From Barthelona sp. PCE (taxonomy: Eukaryota > Metamonada: BaSk clade): a stretch of 64,000 nt of DNA. How positions within the stretch are numbered: the stretch's first letter is position 1; the number at the start of each line of letters is the position of its first letter. A program made the translations under genes and the position numbers. Below, in pieces: positions 15,820 to 24,131 of the stretch. Location of the stretch: the NCBI GenBank assembly GCA_040285745.1, contig JAUFOR010000005.1:558001-622000 (forward strand), in the 5' to 3' direction. The notes beneath the pieces are model-generated. The model saw nothing but the letters and a program-made list of their open reading frames with translations, ran no database searches and was not told the DNA's origin.

Positions 15820-16074
15820 GGCGACGGGATTCGAGTTGGAGTTGATGTTGAATTTAGCCTAGACGTAAGAGCAAAACGGTACTTCGTAAGAAATATCTGC
15901 GTTCTTGTGATTCATATGTTTACATGTGGTCCGTGCGTGACTGAGGAATTTTATGAGTGCTGATCCAATGATAAGTTTAACCGTAATTCTCACGTATTTA
16001 CACTTTTGTCAAAATAAACACGTATTTCCATTTATTCACCTTACTTGTTTTTTGGGAAAGGATATATTTAGGGC

Positions 16075-16623
16075 ATGCGACACAAACAAAAGGTATATGA
16101 CGTCAAATTTGACCCAGGAGCTCGTAAAGAGTATATTACGGGATTTGGCAAGAGGAAAGCTCAAAGACGTAAGAACTTTCAAGAAAAGACAAACGAGGAG
16201 GTCAAGAAAGAACTGAGAAGCAGAAGATATGAAAGAAAAGTTGGTTTTTATGAGGAGGTCCGTCGTCAAAAAGAAATGATTAAAGAGCAGGAACAAGCAG
16301 AATTAAGTGACAACGAAGAGAACATCACAGAGCAGGCATTTTCTCACCCTGAACGTGCTACAACTGTTGTACAGAAGCGTGTTATAAATCAAGATATGGG
16401 TGTATGGAGCAGTGATGAAGAAGATGAGGTTGAAATTGAAAGCAATGAAGTGGAAAGCGAACCTGAAAGCGAAGAAGAGGAACAGGAAGTGATTCCTGAA
16501 GACGAAAGTGAAAACGAAAGCGAAAACGAATATGATGATTTCCGTTCTCACTCGATTGGTTTTTCTTTTGTTCATTTATTCAACTTCCTGCGCGAGTGCG
16601 ACGGAGTTTTGCACTCTGAGTAA
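16075..16623 (+). CDS. NOL12: NOL12/Rrp17-family nucleolar protein
   Basis: A 182-residue homologue of NOL12/Rrp17, a nucleolar factor with 5'-3' exonuclease activity in yeast that acts in pre-rRNA processing. Residues 8-75 carry the family signature KFDPGARKEYITGFGKRKAQ, followed by RRKNFQEKTNEEVKKELRSR and RRYERKVGFYEEVRRQKEM, equivalent to the human FDxxxRxEYLTGFHKRKxxR and long basic helix. The C-terminal half is acidic with Glu/Ser/Asn repeats (about 120-160). The last residues (FSFVHLFNFLRECDGVLHSE) are hydrophobic and unlike the family. They overlap the 3' end of the minus-strand cyclase by 48 nt (16576-16623), so the true C-terminus may differ if an intron is present. I could not find a convincing donor/acceptor pair. 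Confidence 0.8.
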   Translation: MRHKQKVYDVKFDPGARKEYITGFGKRKAQRRKNFQEKTNEEVKKELRSRRYERKVGFYEEVRRQKEMIKEQEQAELSDNEENITEQAFSHPERATTVVQKRVINQDMGVWSSDEEDEVEIESNEVESEPESEEEEQEVIPEDESENESENEYDDFRSHSIGFSFVHLFNFLRECDGVLHSE

Positions 16624-18516
16624 AGAATAGTAACGACCTAATGTGATTAGCGGAAAAGTCTGGGAATACGCTGGATACTGCATGAACACTATTCCTGGGT
16701 GACCTGTTCCGACTGCACTGTGGTCAGACCACCTCCTACTGTGGCCGATGCGCGTCTCCAGATACGCAATACCGCGCTCTAATGCCATCTTTTGATCGGG
16801 CGTGCACTTCATTGCATGATATGCCTCGATAAGAGCAAGACATGCCCATGCAGTTTGCGTATCAGTGGATAGGCCCTTGCCCTTCCATTTGGGGTCGTTG
16901 TAGCTCATGGTAGATTCACCCCATCCACCATCATCGTTTTGCATAAGTATGATCCAATCCAAAGCCTTGGTTATGGCCTTGCTGTCCACCGGAACTCCGA
17001 TGCGGTGCAAGCCCACGACCGCAGACCACGTTCCGTAGATATAATTAACACCCCATCTCCCCCAATACGCACCGTCGCCATCCTGCCAACTTGAAACGAA
17101 ACGAACTGCCAGAGCTACGCGTTTATCTTTCTGTGTGTAGCCAACGGCAGCGAGCGCCTCAAGAACATGCCCGGTGACATCAACAGTTGCGTCATCGAAC
17201 AGCTCGGCTGAATCAAGGAAGGATCTGGCAAAGTACTTGATCACAGCACTTGGAACCCTATCCTTATTGAACGCGCCCCAGCCTCCGCTCCAGTTCTGCA
17301 TTGTAAACACCCATTCAACCATGCGATCGATGTATGTCCGATACTTAACTCGGTCTACCATCTCCAATAAAAGAATGAGCTCTGCGGTATCGTCAATGTC
17401 AGGGTAGCGCCAAAAGTCTTTGCCATACGCGACACCCCAAACACCATGGAGGGAGTGAGTTTTGAGAAGTGCATGGTCTATCAAGTAGTCGCAAATTTTT
17501 CGCAAAACCTCTCCGTCTCCGTATCCACTCTCGGCAAGCGCCTGGCCCGCAAGGATCGTGTCCCAGAAGTGTCCATCGTCAAGGATACCCTGATAGGCTC
17601 CTGGTGTCCGAGAAAAATAGCAAGTATGCTCAATATAGCGCTGGCTCTTTGCCACAATGCGCTTGAACTCCGGGAAGAACGTGCCATTGACGTATGTTGA
17701 GTAGTGTTGAAGCGCAAATAGGGAATATAGGGTGGAAACAGTGTAAGTTCCAAAAGTACCACACGGTTGCAACTGATTCAAAATTTCCGCTTTTAGCTCA
17801 TGAAGCACGTCGCCAGACACCTCTGCCACGTTGTGCGGCATCTCTGTACGCCTGATCGCCCCGTTTAGATACAGCTCATCGATCACGAAGCGGGGGCCCA
17901 GATCAATCACAGCACGCACGCGTTTCAAGTACGCAATCGGTAGAACATGCGGATATACCCACTGCGCGACCTTCGACTTCAACTGGTAAAGCTTGAAAAC
18001 GTGCTTCTGGATAAAAGGAAAAACTGGTATATTTGGAAATTCGTCCCAATCGTAGTTCCCAAACAAGCAGAGCCACATACGTAGCATGGCAGGGGCAGCC
18101 TCGATCCCTCCTCTTGAAAGAATGTATGCCCGAGCACGTAACATCGGGTGTGTGTTGGGATTCATACCCATCGCTTTCAAAGCCCAGTAACTGTATATGG
18201 ATGCGTCAAGCTCCGAATCTTGCCTGTTTTGGTCAACAACAAAGGTCCACCCACCATCCTCACGCTGGGAATGCATCAGTTCGCGTTTCATACGCTCAAC
18301 ACTGAATTCAGACTTATCCAGCAACCCTAGCCCCGTGAGCTGGATGAAGTACATGCCTATGTACTGTTTTCCAAGATGTGGATAGTAGTTAACGTGGGAA
18401 CCATTAATGAGCTTATCTACAATATTTAACTGTGCCCTTTGAATAACGTTGCCCGATGTAACCGCGAAAATGCAAGCTACTGTAAGTAAAAAGATACTAA
18501 AAAAACGTGAAAACAT
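16576..18516 (-). CDS. Squalene-hopene/tetrahymanol-type triterpene cyclase
   Basis: Class II triterpene cyclase that protonates squalene directly, making hopene/hopanol or tetrahymanol, O2-independent sterol substitutes in membranes. From the ATG at 18514-18516 it has 646 residues, the size of bacterial SHC (about 630). The catalytic DIDD (373-376, RYPDIDDTAEL) is the SHC/STC DxDD motif, not the DCTAE of oxidosqualene cyclases. QW repeats are visible: QREDGGW (84-90), MQNWSGGWGAF, MQNDDGGWGES. C-terminal landmarks STDTQTAW, GTGHPG and FPLITLGRY are present. The first 22 residues (MFSRFFSIFLLTVACIFAVT) form a hydrophobic signal-like segment absent from bacterial enzymes. An upstream in-frame ATG at 18556-18558 overlaps the RSPH3 stop and is less likely. 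In anaerobic protists this family is tetrahymanol synthase acquired by lateral transfer; which product is made cannot be read from sequence. Confidence 0.88.
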   Translation of the reverse strand: MFSRFFSIFLLTVACIFAVTSGNVIQRAQLNIVDKLINGSHVNYYPHLGKQYIGMYFIQLTGLGLLDKSEFSVERMKRELMHSQREDGGWTFVVDQNRQDSELDASIYSYWALKAMGMNPNTHPMLRARAYILSRGGIEAAPAMLRMWLCLFGNYDWDEFPNIPVFPFIQKHVFKLYQLKSKVAQWVYPHVLPIAYLKRVRAVIDLGPRFVIDELYLNGAIRRTEMPHNVAEVSGDVLHELKAEILNQLQPCGTFGTYTVSTLYSLFALQHYSTYVNGTFFPEFKRIVAKSQRYIEHTCYFSRTPGAYQGILDDGHFWDTILAGQALAESGYGDGEVLRKICDYLIDHALLKTHSLHGVWGVAYGKDFWRYPDIDDTAELILLLEMVDRVKYRTYIDRMVEWVFTMQNWSGGWGAFNKDRVPSAVIKYFARSFLDSAELFDDATVDVTGHVLEALAAVGYTQKDKRVALAVRFVSSWQDGDGAYWGRWGVNYIYGTWSAVVGLHRIGVPVDSKAITKALDWIILMQNDDGGWGESTMSYNDPKWKGKGLSTDTQTAWACLALIEAYHAMKCTPDQKMALERGIAYLETRIGHSRRWSDHSAVGTGHPGIVFMQYPAYSQTFPLITLGRYYSLLRVQNSVALAQEVE

Positions 18517-18557
18517 AACAAAAAACAAAATTAGGATAAATTTACAATCAAAGAGCA

Positions 18558-19391
18558 TTAAAATACAATCTTAGCCTTGCCCAGTGCCTGGTCGATGAGA
18601 CTGTTAACGCAAAGCTGTGTTGCCCTACGCTTTTCAATGTTATCCACAGTGGACTGAATGATACTGGGTAAGAAGTCAGTTTCTACTGTTCTACGCACAC
18701 TGTCATAGAAGAAACCTTCCTCAGCAAGCTGCTCGAAGACAGATGTTCGTAAAGAATTCCAAATAGAACGAGAAAATGATACAGAAGCAACCTTTTCTGC
18801 GAGTTCCTTCTCTGCCATGACTCTCTCAAGTTCTTGCTTCTTTCTACGCTCGCTCTCGTCCCTGCGCCTCTGCTCCTCCTCTTCGAGCCTCTGAGTCTTT
18901 GCTAATTCGGCGTTTCTTAACTGTTCGAAATAATCCCTCTTGAGCTTTAATTGAACAAGCTCGTCCTCTTCAAGACAGTCCATGAGACTGCTTTCGAGGA
19001 TTTTGCCACACAGAACCTCAAGAATGGGCTCGACTTCAATATCGAAATCAAAAATCATATCAATGTCAACCTGTGTTGATGTGCTCTTACCTCTGGGAGC
19101 GCTAACATAAGTAATCTCCGGCGGGGTGTCCATGAAAACGTCGGTCTGACAGGAAGCTTCATGTTCAATAACCTTATCGGATAATTCCTCAAGGTACTGC
19201 TCTGTTTGGATACTAATGTGTGTTCTATTGTCAGCCGGGGGAGGCGTGTGTGACTGCTGACTTGAAGAATGTCTGAATGTTAAAGATCTCGAGTTCCTTT
19301 AAAAAAAAACAACATACCTGCTTTCTCTGTATTTTCCCTGGGCTCCGGCTCTAACTGCCTTTGGTTGGGCCTGAAACTGATAACTTTGCAT
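18558..19391 (-). CDS. RSPH3: Radial spoke protein 3 (RSPH3/RSP3)
   Basis: The spoke-stalk dimer that anchors radial spokes to the outer doublet in motile cilia. Exon 1 is 19318-19391 (MQSYQFQAQPKAVRAGAQGK, then YRES, matching the family RPRAVxxxxKYREP start). A 45-nt intron spans 19273-19317 (GTATGT donor, TTTAACATTCAG acceptor). Exon 2 is 18558-19272. The spliced protein has 262 residues, shorter than human. Landmarks are HISIQTEQYLEELSDKVIEH, CQTDVFMDTPP, FDFDIEVEPILEVLCGKILE, the charged helix RNAELAKTQRLEEEEQRR, then SVFEQLAEEGFFYDSVRR, equivalent to the family DSGYFYDPVE. The amphipathic helices of this last part are the AKAP-like docking region. The gene is followed within 41 nt by the cyclase on the same strand. 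Confidence 0.93.
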
Positions 19392-19942
19392 GTTCAGATG
19401 CGTGAAATGGTGAGAAAAATAGGAAGACAACGTTTGAGTACTTTACGCCAATCCCCAGTCTGTAAACGTTCACTAAATATTAAATTTACATATTTACATG
19501 GCATTAAAATAGTGCACGTATTTAACATGATGCAAAACAGCTTCGGTTTTTTGGGCATCATTTTTTTCCGTACGTATCACGCTTAAGGGGCATTTAGAAT
19601 ATATTTACATCCGTGAGGCCATAATTTTCCCCTGTATCTTTACTTTTAAAAAATGTACAAAACAACACTTTTTCTCATCGGTGTAACATCGTGCATGGGT
19701 ATTATCCACCAAAAAAAGCAGTTATTTCAACAGCAAACACAAATAGATCTGTGAAACAAAGAACATCAGGCTAACATTAAAACAATGATACAGCCTCTCC
19801 AAAACGGACAAAACACCGACTTCAACCCAGACAAAACCAACATAGCGAAAGAAAACCACGATAACATAAAACAAATTCAAATTTCAAGATTCCAAATTTC
19901 TAACCTCTTTCGCATTGACTTTTTTAGGTTGAAACTGTAATA
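19392..19942. other. 551-nt divergent spacer RSPH3 / alpha-actinin
   Basis: No protein-like frame was found. The last 50 nt before the alpha-actinin start contain TTTCTAACC and, further on, CTTTTTTAG, so a 5'-UTR intron ending at 19928 is conceivable but unproven. No RNA gene was recognised. Confidence 0.35.
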
Positions 19943-22522
19943 ATGCCCCCGATCGATCACACCAAGACCCAGATCAAAGCTTTCACTGGTTGGATTAACA
20001 CACAACTCGGAAAGAAAGGTCAGTTTTTGAATGATATCAAGACTGATTTCGCTGATGGTAAGTTCCTCTGCCTCCTTGTCGAGGTTCTTTTACAAAAACC
20101 TTGTCCTCCACCTAACGATGTTGTTAAACGTGAAATTCATGGTGTTGAGAATTTAAATCATGCTCTTGAATGCCTTCAAGACCCTAACTTCAACCCCAAC
20201 CCCCTCAAGATCCGTATGGTTTCTGCAGAAGACTTTATTTCTGGCGAGCGTTCTATTCGTCAAATTCTTGGTTTCATCTGGACACTCATTCTTAAGATTG
20301 AGATCCAGGAGATCACAGAGGAGGAGAAATCCGCCAAGGAAGGTCTTTTATTATGGTGTAAGCGTGCTTGTGATAACTATGCTGAATGTACAGTTGAGAA
20401 CTTCCATCGCTCGTGGCAGTCTGGTTATGCCTTCAACGCACTTATCCACCACCATAAGCCTGAGCTCATTGACTACGCTGGTCTCCCCGAAGGAGAGGAG
20501 CCCGAGAAGTGTAAGGAACGTTTGATCATTGCTTTTAATGCCGCCAAAGAGCACCTCGGCATCCCAGAGTTCTTTGAAGTTGATGACATTGTTGATGTCG
20601 ATAAGCCCGATGACCGTTCTATGATGACCTATATCTCTCAGTTCTTCCACGCGTTCGCTTCCGAGCGCAAAGCCACACGCGGTCGTGGAACCGTCAAACG
20701 TTTCCTCATGGGCGCCCTTGACGCACTCAAGGCAGGCCAGGCCTACAATGACCGGTGCGGAGACCTCAAAGAATGGGTCGACGCCATTAAGTCCTATTGG
20801 ACTGAGAAGGCTGACCCCGAGTCTCTTTCCGAAGTCCAGACCGTCCTGAAGGAGTTCCGTGACTTCCGTTCAAGCGAAGAGCGTACTGAAAAGATGAAGG
20901 AGAAGCTCGCTTTGGAGGCCTACATTGTTGAGATTGCCAACTTGCGCAGAGCCGCTAACCTGCCCCCGTTCACCCCCGTGATTGAACCCGATGAGCTCAA
21001 GAAGGGATTCGTTGAGCTTGAGGAGGTTGAAACCAAGCTCGCCGTTAAGTACCGCGAGTCTTTGATCAAGTTCACAAAGCTTGACAGATTAGTCGGTCAA
21101 ATCACTCAGCAGCGCCAGCGCATCTCTGGATTCATCGACGCTCTCCGCGAGTTCATCGAGACAGATGTCGAGAACAAGATGAACAGTATTAGATCATTTA
21201 TCACAATGATTGACACCAAGGAGGCAGAAATCAAGCGCACAAACCCCGTGCTCGAGGAGGTTGGTAAGCTCGTTGAGGAGTACGAGGCTCTCGAGCCCGA
21301 GCAGTCCCAGGTTCCCAAGCAAAAGCACTTTAATCTGGTTGCCGAGCTGGAGATGCTAACTGAGAAGCTGGACAGCCGCAAAACAGAGCTTCATGAGATG
21401 ATTGCCCTGCTTGAGGAGAAGGATAAGCTCAGCCTTGAATTCTCGAACAAGCTGAACGAGACTCTCCGCTGGATCAACCATAGGCAGGACTCCATCAACG
21501 CAATCATGCCCTCTGGAGAGACATCCGTTGCCCAGCTGAAGATCCTTGAGCCCAAGCTCGATGCCGAGAGCAAGCTCCTCACCGAGGGAGAAGCCATGAT
21601 GAAGGAGCTGGAAGAGATGAAGGAGAGGATGACCACTCTCGAGATTGAGAAGGACGGAGCTTATGCTACCGTCTCCTACGACGTTGTTGTCGACCGCTTT
21701 ACCATCTTGAAGGCCTTCTTCGAGCAGAGAACTGATGAGTTCAACCATTCCATGCAAGGTCTGGTAAACATTGAACTTCTTTCGGATAACTTCATGAAGG
21801 AGCTCACAACATTTGATGAGTGGGCTGATGACTTCAAACAGAAGCTCGAGAAGCTCTCCAGCAAGGTATTCAACGAACCTGAGTCTGTGCTGGAGAAGTT
21901 GTCAGAGTTGAACGTCGAGAAGGAGGCCAAGGCCGAAAACCTCGAACACCTCGTCAACACATATCGTAAGCTCAGCGACCAAGGTGTCGATTTGAGTGAC
22001 AAGACGGCCTCCACCGATGATTCAATCGCAATGATCTTTGAAACAGTTTCTTCCATCATTGAGCACGATATCAGGTCGTGTGAGAACGCTATCAAGATCA
22101 AGGAGTCGTCCAATCTTTCAGAAGATCAGCTCAAGGAGCTCACCGATAACTTCCACCATTTCGACGCTGATAACTCCGGTTCCTTACTTCCTCATGAGCT
22201 CAAGGCGTGTCTCAGCGCAATGGGTGAGGAGATTTCTGATGAAGAGGTTGAAAAATTAGTTGCTGATGTTGAAAAAGGTATGCCCGTAGATTCCTTCATT
22301 ACCCTTATGACAGAGCGTCAAAAGGTGAAGGACTCTCCCGAAGACGTCCTGGAGGCCTTTGGTCTCGTCGCAAACGGCACAGATTTCGTAACCAAGCAGC
22401 AGCTTGTCGCAGCCATGGGTGAAGAGATGTTTGAAGAAATGTTACCCTTCCTCCCTCCTTATGAAGGTGTAGAAGATGCCTACGACTTCAACGCATTCGC
22501 AAAAACTATGTTCCAAGTGTAA
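19943..22522 (+). CDS. ACTN: Alpha-actinin (two CH domains, spectrin-like rod, EF hands)
   Basis: An F-actin cross-linker, 859 residues, close to the usual about 890. CH1 spans about 8-120 (QIKAFTGWINTQLGKKG, FADGKFLCLLVEVLL); CH2 spans about 128-240 (AKEGLLLWCKRACDNYAECT, FHRSWQSGYAFNALIHHHKP). Residues about 250-705 are a helical rod with Glu/Lys/Leu heptads, compatible with up to four spectrin-like repeats. The C-terminal calmodulin-like region begins at about 725. Its first EF hand has a complete calcium loop (DADNSGSLLPHE). The second (VEKGMPVDSFITLM) and later ones lack loop ligands, so calcium control would act through one site. Codon use is C-ending-rich, suggesting high expression. 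It converges on the L1-domain gene with 35 nt between stops. Confidence 0.95.
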   Translation: MPPIDHTKTQIKAFTGWINTQLGKKGQFLNDIKTDFADGKFLCLLVEVLLQKPCPPPNDVVKREIHGVENLNHALECLQDPNFNPNPLKIRMVSAEDFISGERSIRQILGFIWTLILKIEIQEITEEEKSAKEGLLLWCKRACDNYAECTVENFHRSWQSGYAFNALIHHHKPELIDYAGLPEGEEPEKCKERLIIAFNAAKEHLGIPEFFEVDDIVDVDKPDDRSMMTYISQFFHAFASERKATRGRGTVKRFLMGALDALKAGQAYNDRCGDLKEWVDAIKSYWTEKADPESLSEVQTVLKEFRDFRSSEERTEKMKEKLALEAYIVEIANLRRAANLPPFTPVIEPDELKKGFVELEEVETKLAVKYRESLIKFTKLDRLVGQITQQRQRISGFIDALREFIETDVENKMNSIRSFITMIDTKEAEIKRTNPVLEEVGKLVEEYEALEPEQSQVPKQKHFNLVAELEMLTEKLDSRKTELHEMIALLEEKDKLSLEFSNKLNETLRWINHRQDSINAIMPSGETSVAQLKILEPKLDAESKLLTEGEAMMKELEEMKERMTTLEIEKDGAYATVSYDVVVDRFTILKAFFEQRTDEFNHSMQGLVNIELLSDNFMKELTTFDEWADDFKQKLEKLSSKVFNEPESVLEKLSELNVEKEAKAENLEHLVNTYRKLSDQGVDLSDKTASTDDSIAMIFETVSSIIEHDIRSCENAIKIKESSNLSEDQLKELTDNFHHFDADNSGSLLPHELKACLSAMGEEISDEEVEKLVADVEKGMPVDSFITLMTERQKVKDSPEDVLEAFGLVANGTDFVTKQQLVAAMGEEMFEEMLPFLPPYEGVEDAYDFNAFAKTMFQV

Positions 22523-22557
22523 AATTGTTTGTTTTTATTAATTAATGCAATGCATAA

Positions 22558-23328
22558 TTAAAGATCAGCCTCCTTTGCAAGGGCATCAATATCCAACTCA
22601 ACCTCGTCATCGCTCTCGTACACATCCTCTTCCTTGGGGAGAGAATGATAAAAAGGTAAGTCAATTGATGTAGCTGTCTTGACGCCCAACGTTTGGACCA
22701 TGCCAAAATTGTGGGGCAAAAACCTCTCCAGACCGTGGATAGCGGCCCTCAGGTTCTCGAGGAGAGCCTCCTCACCCATGTCAACGTCACCGATGGGGAA
22801 AGAAAGGGTTGTACCTGAAGGGATAAACATGAAAGTAGAATTCATAGCATCATGAACGCATTTCTCGATATCTCCAGTGAATCTGACAATACCACCACGC
22901 TTCTGCTTGAAGATCTTGCCCATGGCAGATGCATAGTTAGGGTATACAACCTTATCAACAAGAATATAATCATATGAACTAGCAAAATTTCTCTTCTGTT
23001 CGAAACTTACACTACGATCCTTGAAATATGTGAATGTGTTAAATGTGACGTTGGGGATAACAATTTCCTCAACTTGCTTCTCGAGACTATCACTGACAAT
23101 GACTAAAACTGTGTTCTCGGGTGTGATGAATTTGTGCGCAAGCTGGATGCGCTTAGGTGCAAGCCTCTTCTTGCACATGTGCTTCAAAGCCACTCGTAAG
23201 CTAATCATAGCAGCATTGTCGAACAAATCTAGGGTATCCCTCTCTTCCGCCTTCTTACGGAGATGCTGTTCACGTTTGATGAGTGATTGTAACGCTCTCT
23301 TGCCCAGTTCAAAATCAACAGACGCCAT
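22558..23328 (-). CDS. Ribosomal L1-domain protein (UTP30/RSL1D1/CIC1-like)
   Basis: A nucleolar L1-fold protein of ribosome biogenesis, 256 residues from the ATG at 23326-23328. That start (MASVDFELGKRALQSLIKRE) fits the family's first helix and has a typical local context (CAAATG). An upstream ATG at 23415 would add 29 residues that do not look conserved. Visible landmarks are AAMISLRVALKHMCKKRLAP, the strand-rich middle (TVLVIVSDSLEKQVEEIV, YDYILVDKVVYPNYASAMGK) and VRFTGDIEKCVHDAMNSTFM with SGTTLSFPIGDVDMGEEALL, as in L1 proteins. The C-terminus is acidic (EEDVYESDDEVELD). It is distinct from ribosomal L10a/uL1 because of its length and tail. It is divergent from eIF3j. Confidence 0.7.
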   Translation of the reverse strand: MASVDFELGKRALQSLIKREQHLRKKAEERDTLDLFDNAAMISLRVALKHMCKKRLAPKRIQLAHKFITPENTVLVIVSDSLEKQVEEIVIPNVTFNTFTYFKDRSVSFEQKRNFASSYDYILVDKVVYPNYASAMGKIFKQKRGGIVRFTGDIEKCVHDAMNSTFMFIPSGTTLSFPIGDVDMGEEALLENLRAAIHGLERFLPHNFGMVQTLGVKTATSIDLPFYHSLPKEEDVYESDDEVELDIDALAKEADL

Positions 23329-23488
23329 TTGAGATGTGAAAAGGATGTATGCTTTGAAGTAGGGTGTATAGTGCTGATTCTGTTTCAACATCACTGGTAC
23401 CCGCATGCTGACCATTTTGGGAGACCATGGTGTGCAGAGAGTATCCCAAAAGCCACATTATTATATATAAACCTTATCACACGTTTGA

Positions 23489-24073
23489 ATGGATTTTGAC
23501 GAATTTGATCACTACGACTACGAGAACAACGAGCAGGAAGTCGAAGAAGACTGGGAAGATGAAGATTGGGAAGAAGAAGAAGAGGCATTAACTCTTGAGG
23601 AGGAACAAAGAAAGGCTGAAGAAGAAGCTGCTGTTGCCAAGAGAGAGGCTGAGGAGCAAAACAACTACGAACAGACGAAAGAATTATTTGGTTCTAGCGG
23701 TGTTTCAGCCGGTTCAGTTAATGATATTAACACATACCAACCACAAACTGCTGCTGACTTTGACGCTTTTGCAGACGCCATTGGTGAGCGAATTAAGATC
23801 TACGGTAGAGATCCTCGTGCTTATATCAGCTTTTTGCAAAAACTTATGGAAACCGCTCTTGAACCACTCAGTGGTGAGCATACAAAGATTTTCTCCACAA
23901 AAATCACAACAATCGTCAACACAAAACTCTCTGCTGAGAAGAACAAGCGTAAGAAGAAGAAGAAGAAGAAGAGCAAGCGTAAGTTCGTCAATACCGCTAG
24001 TGCTGATCCTTTCAGTGGAGCTGGTGGTGAGAGCGGTACCGCAGACTTCTACGACGATGTCGATTTTATGTAA
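23489..24073 (+). CDS. EIF3J: Eukaryotic translation initiation factor 3 subunit J
   Basis: The loosely bound eIF3 subunit that acts in the 40S decoding centre and in recycling. It has 194 residues (human 258). The acidic N-terminus (1-40, DYENNEQEVEEDWEDEDWEE) is typical. A charged helix follows, then the family core at about 90-150 (DFDAFADAIGERIKIYGRDP, YISFLQKLMETALEPL, TTIVNTKLSAEKNKR), a Lys run (about 152-165) and an acidic end (ADFYDDVDFM). The start ATG at 23489 is the first in frame after TATA-like AT-rich sequence. Another eIF3 subunit gene (eIF3a) lies 35 kb away in this window. Confidence 0.85.
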   Translation: MDFDEFDHYDYENNEQEVEEDWEDEDWEEEEEALTLEEEQRKAEEEAAVAKREAEEQNNYEQTKELFGSSGVSAGSVNDINTYQPQTAADFDAFADAIGERIKIYGRDPRAYISFLQKLMETALEPLSGEHTKIFSTKITTIVNTKLSAEKNKRKKKKKKKSKRKFVNTASADPFSGAGGESGTADFYDDVDFM

Positions 24074-24131
24074 TTGTTAATAAGCAAGTAAACGCAGGTG
24101 TTATACCTTTTTATCTTTTTTATACTTCACA

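Larger units (their letters stand above)
15533..16074. other. 542-nt gap holding a cryptic coding stretch and a perfect hairpin
   Basis: Between the topoisomerase stop and the NOL12 start. The sub-features are listed separately. The downstream part (15720-16074) contains several short open stretches on the minus strand that read like protein but are separated by stops. Confidence 0.5.

Noticed and set aside
15784-15850. tRNA-like sequence (GGGATTCGAG near the hairpin)
   Set aside because: No cloverleaf can be drawn; the hairpin arms occupy the place of D and anticodon arms and the T-arm does not pair.
15953-16216. 87-codon plus-strand frame overlapping the NOL12 start
   Set aside because: No family features, and it overlaps the certain N-terminal signature of NOL12 in another frame.
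16576-18558. Annotation as lanosterol/cycloartenol synthase (oxidosqualene cyclase)
   Set aside because: The catalytic motif is DIDDTAE, not VSDCTAE, and QW-repeat context matches squalene-hopene-type enzymes.
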